The notes below the pieces were generated by a model. The model saw only the letters and a program-made list of their open reading frames with translations, was not told the origin of the DNA and made no database searches. 64,000 nt of DNA from positions 62,001 through 126,000 of the forward strand of contig JAKOVW010000091.1 of NCBI GenBank assembly GCA_029781865.1, in the 5' to 3' direction. The position numbers and the translations under genes were made by a program. This DNA comes from Bacteroidota bacterium (GTDB lineage: Bacteria > Bacteroidota > Bacteroidia > Chitinophagales > Saprospiraceae). Below are positions 36,333 through 46,664 of the stretch, piece after piece (position 1 is the first letter of the stretch; each line of letters begins with the position of its first letter).

Positions 36333-38354
36333 TCAATTTAGAACTATATTTTTAATTACATCGCTTTGAGATAAACTCATCAACACTTCATTCCCGGAAA
36401 TCATTTTACCGAAAATGGAATATTTCCCATCTAAATGCGGGGTCGGAGAATGTGTAATAAAAAATTGCGTACCCTCGGTATCCAATCCTGCACTGGCCAT
36501 TCCTACCATCCCCGATTCCTGATAATTCAATAGTGAAATATCTGTGCGTAGGGTATAATCCAAAGCACCGTAACCATCACCACGGGGACAACCAACCTGG
36601 ACCACAAAATTTGGAACTACCCGGTGAAATACTTTATCAGCATAAAATCCATCCTTTACAAGTTGAATGAAATTAATCACTGATGAAGGGGCGTACTTAG
36701 GATATAAATCAATTCCGATGTCACCTTTATTCGTTGTGATCGTGGCGTGAATGGTGTCTTTATAATTATCCAGTACACTCCAGTTAACCGGATGATTGAA
36801 TTCCGGTAATTTTGGTTCGAATTTCGTTTTCTTCAATCCTGCGATACATTTTCCCAATTCATTATACGTTTCAATATCTCGCGGCAATTTCAATTTGGAT
36901 TGTGCTTCTGACAACATCGAATCAGCTTTAAATAACTTATTCAATCCTGGTTGTGGTTTTGAAAAAATTCCAGCCATAACGGCAAGTGCGCCGGCGTCTG
37001 CAGATTCACATTGCCTTTTAAAATATTCACTGAGCTGATAATAGATATAATTCTTCGATCCTTTATACACCAATTGAAAATCGGGCTTATTCAAAATAGT
37101 ACTGATACATTCTGCAAGAGTTGTCCTGATATATGGATGCAGATTTGACGTACTTAAGGTCAGGTAATAATCCAATGATTTAATATCGGTAGTCAACGCT
37201 TTCAGATATGCTGCTTTCTCATAAGGGTTTTTCGATTGGGTAACCAGATTCATCAATTTCCCTTCAATGGCTTGCCGGGTTAATACCAAATAGGGAGGGA
37301 TATGTTTTAAAGCTGCTTCAAATACTACACTGCGTATTTGCCAGGGAAGATTATTCCGTTCGGTCAGGCTTTTTAGTTCTTCAGCGATTTCCGCATTCCC
37401 TTTCTCAAGTATGTATTGAGCTGCATAACTGGAAACATGCAATGAAGGATTTTGCAAAGCTTTCAATGCAAAAAAACGGGCTTGCGGACTGTTATGCTGC
37501 ATTAATCCTTTTACAATATTGGTTTGTATGCGTACGTCCAATCCTCTTGAATACAATTCTTCCATTGCATTCAACGCTGCAGGACTTGCAATGCGAGAAA
37601 GCGCACTCACCAGGCACATCCGGATATCCGGATTTTTTTCTTCGTTACAGGCTTTTTTGAGAATATCAAATTGATTGGAAAGCTCAAACGTTTTTATTCG
37701 TTGCAAACAATTCGCTGCCATCAATCTGGCCGGAAACGGAAACTTATCATGTGTTGCAACCAGTACTATCTTTTCTAAGGACTCATTACAGACTTTCTCT
37801 CTCAAACCGAAACGGTATAAAGCACACATTTGACCATAGATCAGAAATGTGTCATCGGGCTGATACGTTTTGATCTGGCAAATTAAATGCAGGGTCGAAT
37901 CGGATCCGCATTTACCCAGTGCTTCCAGGATCATACCATTCGTTTTATTAAATGGTCCTGATGAGTCTACTGCTATGAATGCAGATATTAATGGCAACTC
38001 TGCTTTTATGGAAAAGGATTGACCCAAAGAAAAAACGGCAGCCTGTTTTACCTGTTCAACGGGATCTTTTAAAAGCTTTGCCAATTCCGGAATGACGGCG
38101 GTATCCTTAAATGAAGCAAATGACAATGCTGCCAGATAGCGGTATGCAGCTTTTTTATGGTTGAAATACAATACCAGTGAATCCCGGTTGTGCCTATCCT
38201 TTGCATCAAAAATCGAACGTACCACCGGATCGCTTAAGGTATACCCAACATTGTTATCCTGATCTTCATTGGGTGGAAAGCAAGATTCGGTAAACAGCAC
38301 TGCAAACAGCAACGCTAAAAAAAAACCGATCCTGATTTTTGAGTTGAACATCAA
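36333..38354 (-). CDS. HEAT-repeat lipoprotein with C-terminal cyclophilin-type peptidyl-prolyl isomerase domain
   Basis: Protein of 673 residues. The N-terminus (MFNSKIRIGFFLALLFAVLFTESC) is a lipoprotein signal with the Cys at about residue 25. Residues 45-500 consist of repeated helical hairpins of HEAT type (AYRYLAALSFASFKDTAVIPELAKLLKDPVEQVKQAAVFSLGQ; PDIRMCLVSALSRIASPAALNAMEEL). Residues about 533-672 are a cyclophilin domain (IHATITTNKGDIGIDLYPKYAPSSVINFIQLVKDGFYADKVFHRVVPNFVVQVGCPRGDG, GMVGMASAGLDTEGTQFFITHSPTPHLDGKYSIFGKM), with the catalytic FHRV Arg and QFFIT present. Probable envelope chaperone; lies 7 bases after the gene at 38362. Confidence 0.88.
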   Translation of the reverse strand: MMFNSKIRIGFFLALLFAVLFTESCFPPNEDQDNNVGYTLSDPVVRSIFDAKDRHNRDSLVLYFNHKKAAYRYLAALSFASFKDTAVIPELAKLLKDPVEQVKQAAVFSLGQSFSIKAELPLISAFIAVDSSGPFNKTNGMILEALGKCGSDSTLHLICQIKTYQPDDTFLIYGQMCALYRFGLREKVCNESLEKIVLVATHDKFPFPARLMAANCLQRIKTFELSNQFDILKKACNEEKNPDIRMCLVSALSRIASPAALNAMEELYSRGLDVRIQTNIVKGLMQHNSPQARFFALKALQNPSLHVSSYAAQYILEKGNAEIAEELKSLTERNNLPWQIRSVVFEAALKHIPPYLVLTRQAIEGKLMNLVTQSKNPYEKAAYLKALTTDIKSLDYYLTLSTSNLHPYIRTTLAECISTILNKPDFQLVYKGSKNYIYYQLSEYFKRQCESADAGALAVMAGIFSKPQPGLNKLFKADSMLSEAQSKLKLPRDIETYNELGKCIAGLKKTKFEPKLPEFNHPVNWSVLDNYKDTIHATITTNKGDIGIDLYPKYAPSSVINFIQLVKDGFYADKVFHRVVPNFVVQVGCPRGDGYGALDYTLRTDISLLNYQESGMVGMASAGLDTEGTQFFITHSPTPHLDGKYSIFGKMISGNEVLMSLSQSDVIKNIVLN

Positions 38355-38361
38355 TTATGAC

Positions 38362-38703
38362 TTATACATTGATTTGTTTCAAATTGCGAAGATACACGAT
38401 GAATGCAATGGCACAGGCGATCATTTCAATGCCAAGGCGCAACATCCCAAAAACATCGCCCTGTTCTGCATTTCGCTTAAAAGGAACCATGAAAGCGATG
38501 AACAGACTTAGCGAAAGGACCATCATCAAAATTAATAATCCCTTTTGGCCATTGCTTAGAAATTTCGACAATACCAAAAACAAAAGGCCGGCACCTAATG
38601 GCACAATAGCAGTATGCACCATGAAGTGATTGGCAACAAAACCCCAGGCGCCAACAACCAAAAGGACTATGGAATTCATTAAAGCTGCCTGATTTGATTT
38701 CAT
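38362..38703 (-). CDS. Small four-helix integral membrane protein
   Basis: Protein of 113 residues with four hydrophobic segments (about 8-28, 33-49, 54-71, 88-106). The loop FKRNAEQGDVFGMLRLGIEM looks conserved-type. I do not know the family. It lies between PBP1A (72 bases upstream) and the cyclophilin lipoprotein gene (7 bases downstream), so it is probably in the same transcript. Confidence 0.65.
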   Translation of the reverse strand: MKSNQAALMNSIVLLVVGAWGFVANHFMVHTAIVPLGAGLLFLVLSKFLSNGQKGLLILMMVLSLSLFIAFMVPFKRNAEQGDVFGMLRLGIEMIACAIAFIVYLRNLKQINV

Positions 38704-38775
38704 CTATTTATTTTAGTATGCTTAAAATTTGATTGATCAACGAGTCCGCGGACTATAATCTAACCATCAATGCGT

Positions 38776-41436
38776 TTATCTCGGTTCTTCTTTTTTCTTT
38801 TCTTTTTGAATTGGCTCATCTTCAAAAATCTCATCATCCTTATGTTGATTATTTTGAGGCTGAATGGAATTTCCTTCGTTATGTGAACTCATCATTTTTT
38901 TAAATTTCTCGCAATCCAGTTCGATACCAATTTCTCCGGGTGGTCTGTAAAATTCAACGTTCGAACTGAATCCGGACTCTTTATCCGCTTCCAGTTTTGT
39001 AATAAACTGTGTAAAAAATGGTTTTGCCATATAAGAACCCTGCCCCATTTCAATTGATAAAAACCGAATCCAGGGATCTTCTCCTCCAACCCAGGTGCCT
39101 ACGACAAGATCCGGAGTTATACCCATATACCATCCATCCACATAATCATTTGTAGTACCGGTTTTTCCACCATTCGGAACTTTCAAAGTCCAACTCGGAC
39201 TTGACTTCCGCAGCAAATCAACCATGACATAATTATAATTTGGAGACAATGCCACATTATTGGTAATGTTGCTTCTGTAAATTACCTTTCCATTTTTATC
39301 TTCGATCCTGCTGACAAAAACAGGTTTCGTATAAATTCCATTATTGGCAAACGTGGTATATGCACCTGTCATTTCCATTACAGAAAGATCTGAAGAACCT
39401 AAAACAATAGAAGGAAATTTAGGAATCAGATAACCACCATCGCGTCGCCGTAAAGAAGAATCGATTCCCATGTTATGAAGTAATCCGCGAATGGGTTCTA
39501 CACTTCCAAGAAGGATAACCAGTTTTACCGTTATAGAATTTTTTGATAAAGCAAGGGCACGGTATAAATTCAAATTTTCACCGGTAAATTGTTCCATAGC
39601 ATTCCCAGGTGACCAGGCCTCCGGCAAGTGAAAATTGGGATCATTAGCAGGAATCGTATACTGAACATCCTGAAATTCACTGCAGGGTGAAATACCTTGT
39701 AATGCAATTGCCGTAGCATATACAAAAGGTTTGAAGGTCGAGCCGACTTGTCTTCTCGAATTTACGTGGTCGTATTTGAAGTATTTAAAATTGGTTCCGC
39801 CAACCCATGCTTTGACTTCACCGGTATGCGGATTAACAGCCATGGAACCTATCTGCATGTGCTTCCGGTGAAACTTAATGGAATCCAATGGACTCATCAG
39901 CGTGTCTTTTTCTCCAAACGTCTGATAATCATAAACCCGCATTTTAATTGGCGTGGTCATAACCTTCCGCACTTCAATTTCAAATGCATCCCATTGCTTT
40001 TTTATAGCCGGCCATTGCGAGCTATTCTGAATCCTGATACAATAATCGTATTGCGTCTGATTGATGATTTTCTTTTTTAACTCTGTATCCAGATAGCCCT
40101 TTTCTTTCTCTTCATTGAGTATGCGCTGAATGGTGCGGTCACTCAAATCCACATTGCCGATTTCTGCTTCAAGTTTGGAAATGATATTTCCAAAATAGTG
40201 ATTCCATAAAATAGAAAAGCGATCGGTTTCTTTTATCATCAGGTTCAATGCATCCTTGCGTATTTTACGCATGTTCTCATCAGCATCATAAGTCCAGGGA
40301 TCTGCCTTGGTCCAAACATTATTGTATGCTTTTTGAACCTTTTGCATATGCTCTCTTGCAGCATCTTCCGCATACTTCTGATATACGGGATCGATGGTCG
40401 TGTATATTTTCAGACCATCCTCATAAAAATTATATTTTGATCCATCTGCTTTCCGGTACCGTTCGTCTTCCAACAAATTTTTCAACCATTTGGATAGTTC
40501 TGCTCTGAAATACAAAGCAAGCCCTTCCAGATGGGATTCCCTTTTAAATTGGGTAATGTCAATTGCTTTGGAAGACAACGTATTGAATTCTTTTTTTGTA
40601 ATATACCCGTCATCTTCCATCAAACTAAGAACAGTATTTCTCCTGTCTTTGGCTAATTGAGGAAAGCGTTTTGGATTATAGCGCATCGGATTTTTCAACA
40701 TCCCAATCAACATTGCAGATTCTTCAACATTCAGATTGCGTTGATTCTTTCCGAAATATGTTTGCGCTGCAGTTTGAACTCCATTCGCACCATATAAAAA
40801 ATCAAACTTGTTGAGATACATGGCCAGAATCTCTTCTTTGGTATAGCTTTTCTCCAGTTTTATTGCTGTAAGCCACTCTTTGAATTTGATGCGGACCATC
40901 AGAAATAATTTTACAAAACTGTTTTTACCTTCAAGATTTGGTCGCTCAAACAACAACTTAGCCAACTGTTGAGTGATGGTACTACCACCACCTGATTCCC
41001 TCTTGCTTAATAAAATAGTCTTAAGCGCAACTCGGGTCAATGCCAGAAAATCTATACCTGAATGTTGATAGTATCTGGAATCTTCTGTTGCAAGTAAAGC
41101 ATTGACCAAATTCTTATTCAGGCTGTCATATAAAATGAATTCCCGGTTTTCAATGTAATACTTGCCGAGGATGCTCAGATCGTTGGCATAGACAATTGAC
41201 GCCTGGTTGTAGCTTGGATTTTCGAGATCTTCAAAAGTAGGCAGGTTGTCAAAAGAAACGAGAAAAAGGCAGAGATAGACGAAAACTATAGCACTCAAAA
41301 CAATTTTCCACATCAGGAGCACGGCCTTTTCATACCAGCCTTTGTCTTCCGGAGTGCTACCCGAATAGATATCCGTAAATTTGAATTCCTTCCGGAATTG
41401 GTTTATAAAACTTACTATTTTCTCTCTAACGTTCAT
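38776..41436 (-). CDS. Penicillin-binding protein 1A (bifunctional transglycosylase/transpeptidase)
   Basis: Peptidoglycan synthase of 886 residues. Membrane anchor at about 38-61. Glycosyltransferase-51 domain with catalytic Glu118 in ATEDSRYYQHSGID and the GGSTITQQLAKLLF block (149-163). The transpeptidase domain has the nucleophile motif Ser566-Thr-Phe-Lys569, SKNS as the SxN-type motif and Lys758-Thr-Gly760. The C-terminal tail is charged and low-complexity (DDEIFEDEPIQKEKKKEE). It follows aroB by 25 bases on the same strand. The gene symbol is left open because mrcA/ponA naming is not settled here. Confidence 0.94.
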   Translation of the reverse strand: MNVREKIVSFINQFRKEFKFTDIYSGSTPEDKGWYEKAVLLMWKIVLSAIVFVYLCLFLVSFDNLPTFEDLENPSYNQASIVYANDLSILGKYYIENREFILYDSLNKNLVNALLATEDSRYYQHSGIDFLALTRVALKTILLSKRESGGGSTITQQLAKLLFERPNLEGKNSFVKLFLMVRIKFKEWLTAIKLEKSYTKEEILAMYLNKFDFLYGANGVQTAAQTYFGKNQRNLNVEESAMLIGMLKNPMRYNPKRFPQLAKDRRNTVLSLMEDDGYITKKEFNTLSSKAIDITQFKRESHLEGLALYFRAELSKWLKNLLEDERYRKADGSKYNFYEDGLKIYTTIDPVYQKYAEDAAREHMQKVQKAYNNVWTKADPWTYDADENMRKIRKDALNLMIKETDRFSILWNHYFGNIISKLEAEIGNVDLSDRTIQRILNEEKEKGYLDTELKKKIINQTQYDYCIRIQNSSQWPAIKKQWDAFEIEVRKVMTTPIKMRVYDYQTFGEKDTLMSPLDSIKFHRKHMQIGSMAVNPHTGEVKAWVGGTNFKYFKYDHVNSRRQVGSTFKPFVYATAIALQGISPCSEFQDVQYTIPANDPNFHLPEAWSPGNAMEQFTGENLNLYRALALSKNSITVKLVILLGSVEPIRGLLHNMGIDSSLRRRDGGYLIPKFPSIVLGSSDLSVMEMTGAYTTFANNGIYTKPVFVSRIEDKNGKVIYRSNITNNVALSPNYNYVMVDLLRKSSPSWTLKVPNGGKTGTTNDYVDGWYMGITPDLVVGTWVGGEDPWIRFLSIEMGQGSYMAKPFFTQFITKLEADKESGFSSNVEFYRPPGEIGIELDCEKFKKMMSSHNEGNSIQPQNNQHKDDEIFEDEPIQKEKKKEEPR

Positions 41437-41461
41437 TCTACCAGCTCACAAAAATCCGATA

Positions 41462-42508
41462 TTAATCATAATATTCCAAAGATTTCAGAATCAGATCATC
41501 AGGAACTTTTTGATCCGTTTTGGGCTTTCCCGGAGCATCCAATAAACTGAAATAGACATTTCTATTTTTGCGCTTCTTGTCCAATTCCATTTTAGCAACA
41601 ACTTCGGGATAATCGGCCTCCGATAACCTTAGTGTTCCTTTAAAAGGTTTCATAAAAGTTTGAATGGATTCGAAGGTATGAGGCCTCCATTTGAAAAGCA
41701 CCGAAGAAATGTAACTTTCGCAAATGATTCCTGCTGCTACAGCTTCACCATGCAAGATGTCCAGATCTTTTTCAAGGAAAAAACTTTCAATGGCATGTCC
41801 GATGGTATGACCAAAATTAAGGCTTTTGCGTATGCCTATTTCTGTAAAATCTTGTTCAATAATATCTGTCTTTGTACGGATTGACTTTTTCATATACTCC
41901 AGCAACTCACTCTCCTGAAGTGGCCAACTCAGATTGGTCAGGTCCTGAAAATATGGCGGTGATTGAATCAGACTGTGTTTGATAATTTCTACATACCCAT
42001 TTTTAAGTTGACGTTCCGGTAAGGTTTTTAAAAAGTGAACATCAATGACAATTGCTTTGGGCATCGTAAATGTGCCCACCTGATTTTTAAATAGATTAAA
42101 ATTAATTCCCGTTTTACCTCCGATTGAAGCATCAGCCATAGCCATCAGACTGGTGGGAACATAAATACAATCTACTCCTCTGATTATAGATGAAGCGCAG
42201 AAACCACCAATATCACTGACCACTCCTCCTCCCAGACATATCACCAGTGAATTCCGGTCAATTCCTGCTTCAAGCCATTGAGTCCAGATATACTGACAGG
42301 TTTCCAGATTTTTAATGAGCTCACCGGCCGGGATCGTAGTAACTTCAAAATTTAAGCCAGGCATTTTCTCCTTAAAATAAGGCAGACAATGCATGGATGT
42401 ATTTGCATCACAAAGCAGAAAAACCGAAGAATACTGTGTGTCGTTAATGAAATTATCAAGTTTTTCCCAGGGAGAAACTGTAAAAATTCTGGAATTTTGA
42501 ACCGCCAT
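41462..42508 (-). CDS. aroB: 3-dehydroquinate synthase
   Basis: Second step of the shikimate pathway, NAD- and zinc-dependent; 348 residues. NAD-binding CLGGGVVSDIGGFCASS; SLMAMADASIGGKTGINF; metal ligands in NGYVEIIKHSLI (Glu), LNFGHTIGHAIE (His) and ILHGEAVAAG (His). It is probably the first gene of a transcript continuing into PBP1A. Its pathway partner aroQ lies 1.4 kb away, separated by a T9SS protein gene. Confidence 0.93.
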   Translation of the reverse strand: MAVQNSRIFTVSPWEKLDNFINDTQYSSVFLLCDANTSMHCLPYFKEKMPGLNFEVTTIPAGELIKNLETCQYIWTQWLEAGIDRNSLVICLGGGVVSDIGGFCASSIIRGVDCIYVPTSLMAMADASIGGKTGINFNLFKNQVGTFTMPKAIVIDVHFLKTLPERQLKNGYVEIIKHSLIQSPPYFQDLTNLSWPLQESELLEYMKKSIRTKTDIIEQDFTEIGIRKSLNFGHTIGHAIESFFLEKDLDILHGEAVAAGIICESYISSVLFKWRPHTFESIQTFMKPFKGTLRLSEADYPEVVAKMELDKKRKNRNVYFSLLDAPGKPKTDQKVPDDLILKSLEYYD

Positions 42509-42815
42509 AGGGGGTGGAAACGATTTGAGGATGCAATGTAAGAATATTTGACCATTGGCAATCCTCCATTAGCTATCAACTGTGGATGAGATTGAAGAAA
42601 AGAGCAAATAACGACTTGCTAAAACAATTCCTGATTTACAATCAATCCATTCTGCTTCATTGCTACAATAAATGTTAGTGCCATGAACTGTCTTTGACGG
42701 ACAACAAGATATTTTGTGTGAAAATATGCAGACCACCTAGCCAAAATGAAATTCATAAGTAGCCTATTGTGTATGTGCTTAAAAAAATCAAGATACAGAT
42801 TGTCTGTGGGAATAG
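42509..42815. other. Intergenic region with no recognised feature
   Basis: This spacer separates aroB from the T9SS protein gene, both on the minus strand. A 66-codon minus-strand ORF (42619-42819) has no start context, signal peptide or family resemblance and overlaps the end of the upstream gene, so it is not called. No hairpin or repeat was recognised. Confidence 0.45.
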
Positions 42816-43736
42816 TCAATCCCCTATGATAAATTTAGTATGCAAAAGCTCACCGTTTGCAAATTGATTTTTACAAATGTAAAGCCCGGGATTTAAATTG
42901 AAATGCATTACAATCTGATTAAATGAATACTCTTTTTCAAACGGAAATGATTTTCCGGAAAGATCATAGATAAGGGAATTTAGAATTTCAACTCCACTTG
43001 TATTTTCCAAAATTATGTGATCGTGAACTGGATTAGGAAACAATGTAATTACATTGTCTATTCTATTCGATGAATGAACCGCTGATAACCCGCATAATAA
43101 ATTTGGATTTAAAAATGAAAGGACAGAATCCTTATAACTATATAATCCTTCAAAAATATGACGCTCACATGAGAAACACTCCCAATTGGGTAGTATCCAA
43201 TTCTCATATCCAAATTTTTCGGTAACATATTTATCCATAACAAAGTGACTAAAACCAGGATTACCGATTGTAATGTGCTGCTTTTTCAATAATTGCCCAT
43301 TTATGGTTACATAACTTATTGAATCAATCAGAATGTCAAAATAAATTGGATTGTTAGGAAATAAATGCAAATAACTGGAATCAAAAACGATTGGATATCT
43401 TAACAAATAACGATCGCCTTTACCTAATGAAAAATTATATAACAAATGAAGAGAATCATTTTCTAAATAGTATACTCTGTCTCTTTCATTACATATAACA
43501 ATAGATTTTGCCGTCCCAAATTCCCGGGGTTCATGGGTTAGAAACAATTCATGACATTGTAAATTTTGCACCACTGTATCTGTAAGTGATTGCACTTCGA
43601 TATAATCATGCTTAAGCGGGGAAGGACCAAATTCTTCGAGATAGCAATGTTGCCAGACCGTTCCCTTTTTTCCAAAATCCTGGGAATAAGATAAAGTAAC
43701 AAATGAAGATAATATAATAATGAGGTATACTTTCAT
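42816..43736 (-). CDS. Hypothetical T9SS cargo protein with type A sorting domain
   Basis: Secreted protein of 306 residues. Signal peptide MKVYLIIILSSFVTLSYSQ. The middle is unrecognised (about 20-225), including a Cys pair in PNWECFSCERHIFEGLYSY. The C-terminal roughly 80 residues (NVITLFPNPVHDHIILENTSGVEILNSLIYDLSGKSF onward, ending LHTKFIIGD) form a typical type A sorting domain. Function unknown. Confidence 0.75.
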   Translation of the reverse strand: MKVYLIIILSSFVTLSYSQDFGKKGTVWQHCYLEEFGPSPLKHDYIEVQSLTDTVVQNLQCHELFLTHEPREFGTAKSIVICNERDRVYYLENDSLHLLYNFSLGKGDRYLLRYPIVFDSSYLHLFPNNPIYFDILIDSISYVTINGQLLKKQHITIGNPGFSHFVMDKYVTEKFGYENWILPNWECFSCERHIFEGLYSYKDSVLSFLNPNLLCGLSAVHSSNRIDNVITLFPNPVHDHIILENTSGVEILNSLIYDLSGKSFPFEKEYSFNQIVMHFNLNPGLYICKNQFANGELLHTKFIIGD

Positions 43737-43870
43737 GGAAGATTAATTAATGAATGGAAAATAAATCCATAACAGGCAAAAAAGAAATAACTTAATGACA
43801 AATTCGAGGAAATAAATCCAAGTCCTTCGGGCTTACGTTTTAATTCATTTCGTAGTATTTCAAAAATTCT

Positions 43871-44305
43871 TCATTCTCCCTGTAGTTCTTCAATCAATCT
43901 GTTTAATGCAAGTGTATACCCTTCCAGGCCCATTCCGCTTATAGTAAACAAACAAACATCTTTAATAAATGATATTTTGCGAAAGTCTTCCCTGTTGTTT
44001 ATATCAGAAATATGTACTTCGACTACAGGAATTTTTATGGATGTAATGGCATCACGTATGGCAATGGAAGTATGGGTGAAAGCACCCGGATTTAATAGTA
44101 TTGCATTTGCCTTTAAACGGTAATCCTGAATCCAATCGATAAGATCTCCCTCGTGATTACTTTGATGATAGGGCAAGCGAATTTGCGGAAATTCTGTTTT
44201 TAAACGATCCAGAAAGTCTTCAAATGATTCGGTTCCGTAAATTTCAGGTTGGCGCTCTCCTAATAAATTCAGATTCGGGCCATGTATGATGGGTATCTGC
44301 AACAT
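43871..44305 (-). CDS. aroQ: 3-dehydroquinate dehydratase, type II
   Basis: Third step of the shikimate pathway, dodecameric type II enzyme; 144 residues. Features: IIHGPNLNLLGERQPEIYG with the catalytic Tyr; YHQSNHEGDLIDWIQ; LNPGAFTHTSIAIRDAI; PVVEVHISDINNREDFRKISFI with the catalytic His. The ATG at 44305 overlaps the recQ TGA by one base (TGATG), so it is preferred over the TTG at 44308. This implies translational coupling to recQ. Confidence 0.92.
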   Translation of the reverse strand: MLQIPIIHGPNLNLLGERQPEIYGTESFEDFLDRLKTEFPQIRLPYHQSNHEGDLIDWIQDYRLKANAILLNPGAFTHTSIAIRDAITSIKIPVVEVHISDINNREDFRKISFIKDVCLFTISGMGLEGYTLALNRLIEELQGE

Positions 44306-46506
44306 CAATTGACCATTTCGGACATGAATTTCAAGCGGACGAGTCTGATTTCTTCAAAGGTGATATCCTCTTCCTTCAAGGATTTGTAGGCGTCCTCCAC
44401 TGAATCCGATTCCGCGGAATTGAAATATTCGTAAATATCTTCTTTTGAATACTGATCGACATTGTCATTGATATAATAATCGATATTGATGCGCGTTCCC
44501 GAAGCAACGATCATATTCAATTCATCCATCAATTCTTCCATATTCATCTGCAAATTTTTTGCGATGTCTTCCAGTGGAAGTTTCTTGTCAATATTCTTAA
44601 TGATCTCAACTTTATTTTTGGACTTATCTGCAACCTGGCGGATGACAAAATCTTCAACTCTTTCAATTTCATTTTCTTCGACGTACTTTTTAATGAAATC
44701 TAAAAATGGCTGACCATAGCGTTCCGCTTTGCCTTTGCTTACACCGGAAATCTGACAAAGATCCTCAACGGTGATCGGAAAGCGCGTAGCCATTTCTTCA
44801 AGAGCAGGATCAAAAAAGATGACCCAGGGTTTTACTTTATGCTTACGTGCAACATCGAGTCGAATTTCCTTTAATGTTTTAAATAAATTCGGATCCAGTG
44901 CTGCTCCCTGTGCAGGTGCAGAATCCTCTTCGATGATAGATGCTGTATCTCCGTAATCGTGATTGATGGAAATCATCACTTTATGAGGCTTCTTAATAAA
45001 CTCAAGTCCTTTCTCACTTAATTTAAGGATACCATAGGTTTCAATATCCTTAATGATGTAGTCCATCAATATTCCCTGTCTGAATAAAGAAAACCAATAC
45101 AGGTTTCCTTTTTCAATTCCCTGAGCAAACAATTCATGTTTGTCGAGATCATAGTCCAGGATATCTTTTGTCTTTACACCACAAATAAATTCGACTAAGG
45201 TTTTTACTGTAAAATTCTGATTCAATGAACTGATTGCTTTAAGTGCAAGTAACATTTCATCTTTGGCATCAATTAATGGTTTTGGATTCCTGCAATTGTC
45301 ACACATTTCCTTGCAGGTTTCTTTTTCAAATTCTTCACCGAAATAATGCAACACAAATTTTCGCCGGCAGACTGCACTTTCCACATATGCTTCCATTTCA
45401 TCGAGCAATTGTGCGCCCATATCCCGTTCTGAAGCCGGTTTATCGCGGAGGAATTTTTCCAATCGCAATAAATCCGCATTGGAGAAAAATGCAAAACAAT
45501 CACCAACCATTCCGTCGCGGCCTGCACGTCCTGTTTCCTGATAATAATTTTCCAGACTTTTTGGAATGTCATAATGAATGACAAAGCGCACATCCGGTTT
45601 ATCAATGCCCATTCCGAAAGCAATGGTTGCACAGATCACATCTATTTCTTCCATCAGAAAATCATCCTGCACCTGTGTACGTGCTTTAGCTTCCATACCT
45701 GCATGATACGGAGAAGCTTTGATGCCATTCACTTGTAAAATCTGTGCCAGATCTTCTGTTGTTTTTCTGGCCTGTACATATATAATACCGGATTCACCGG
45801 GATGTGATTTAATAATTTGTACTATTTGACGAATGGTTTGATCCTTTGTAATTTTTGGCCGTACTTCGTAATATAAATTCGGACGATTGAATGAAGAAAT
45901 GAATATTTGCGGATCCACCATTTCAAGACTCTTTACAATATCCGTTTGCACTTTTGGAGTTGCGGTTGCGGTTAATGCAATAATCGGAATCTTTTTTGTC
46001 AGTGAATTTATCATATCCCGGATGCGACGATAATCCGGTCTGAAATCATGTCCCCATTCAGAAATACAATGCGCTTCGTCGACGGCCACAAAGGAAAGAT
46101 CCACTGAATTTAAAAATTCTATGGTTTCTTCTTTTTGCAATGTTTCCGGTGCTACATAAAGCAATTTTGTTTTTGCACGTACAATATCTTCTTTGACCTG
46201 TTTGATTTCTGAACGATTTAAAGAGGAGTTCAGAAAATGCGCAATTTCATCAGTCTGTCCGTAACCGCGAATTGAATCCACCTGATTCTTCATCAATGCT
46301 ATCAAAGGTGAAATAATAATTGCGGTACCCGGCAACATTAATGCAGGCAACTGATAACATAAGGATTTACCACCACCTGTAGGCATGATCACAAATGTAT
46401 CTTTGCCATGCAAAAGACAATCTATAATATATTCCTGGTTATCTTTAAAGGACTCAAATCCGAAATGATACTTTAATGCGTCTTGAATAATTTCTTTAGT
46501 AAACAT
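44305..46506 (-). CDS. recQ: ATP-dependent DNA helicase RecQ
   Basis: 3'-5' DNA helicase of 733 residues. Walker A PTGGGKS (42-48), DEAH box in VAVDEAHCISEWGHDFRPDYR, SF2 motif VI QETGRAGRDG. The RQC zinc-binding segment CRRKFVLHYFGEEFEKETCKEMCDNC lies at about 375-400, and an HRDC domain around 545-625. A long C-terminal extension (about 630-733; IERVEDFVIRQVADKSKNKVEIIKNIDKKLPLEDIAKNL) resembles the extra helix-turn region of Bacteroidota RecQ. aroQ is coupled downstream. Confidence 0.94.
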   Translation of the reverse strand: MFTKEIIQDALKYHFGFESFKDNQEYIIDCLLHGKDTFVIMPTGGGKSLCYQLPALMLPGTAIIISPLIALMKNQVDSIRGYGQTDEIAHFLNSSLNRSEIKQVKEDIVRAKTKLLYVAPETLQKEETIEFLNSVDLSFVAVDEAHCISEWGHDFRPDYRRIRDMINSLTKKIPIIALTATATPKVQTDIVKSLEMVDPQIFISSFNRPNLYYEVRPKITKDQTIRQIVQIIKSHPGESGIIYVQARKTTEDLAQILQVNGIKASPYHAGMEAKARTQVQDDFLMEEIDVICATIAFGMGIDKPDVRFVIHYDIPKSLENYYQETGRAGRDGMVGDCFAFFSNADLLRLEKFLRDKPASERDMGAQLLDEMEAYVESAVCRRKFVLHYFGEEFEKETCKEMCDNCRNPKPLIDAKDEMLLALKAISSLNQNFTVKTLVEFICGVKTKDILDYDLDKHELFAQGIEKGNLYWFSLFRQGILMDYIIKDIETYGILKLSEKGLEFIKKPHKVMISINHDYGDTASIIEEDSAPAQGAALDPNLFKTLKEIRLDVARKHKVKPWVIFFDPALEEMATRFPITVEDLCQISGVSKGKAERYGQPFLDFIKKYVEENEIERVEDFVIRQVADKSKNKVEIIKNIDKKLPLEDIAKNLQMNMEELMDELNMIVASGTRINIDYYINDNVDQYSKEDIYEYFNSAESDSVEDAYKSLKEEDITFEEIRLVRLKFMSEMVN

Positions 46507-46664
46507 CGGTTACACATTTTTGCCATACAATGTATTTACACATTGATGCGATTGGGTTAAGGGAACTAAAAATACGAAAATATCCAATAATGGTTTAACG
46601 AACATAATAATTTTCACAATTTTTTGACAAATTTTATAAATAAACACTGCAGATTTGTGAATTC

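Noticed and set aside
42619-42819. 66-codon minus-strand ORF between aroB and the T9SS protein gene
   Set aside because: It overlaps the end of the neighbouring gene and lacks a signal, motif or family resemblance.
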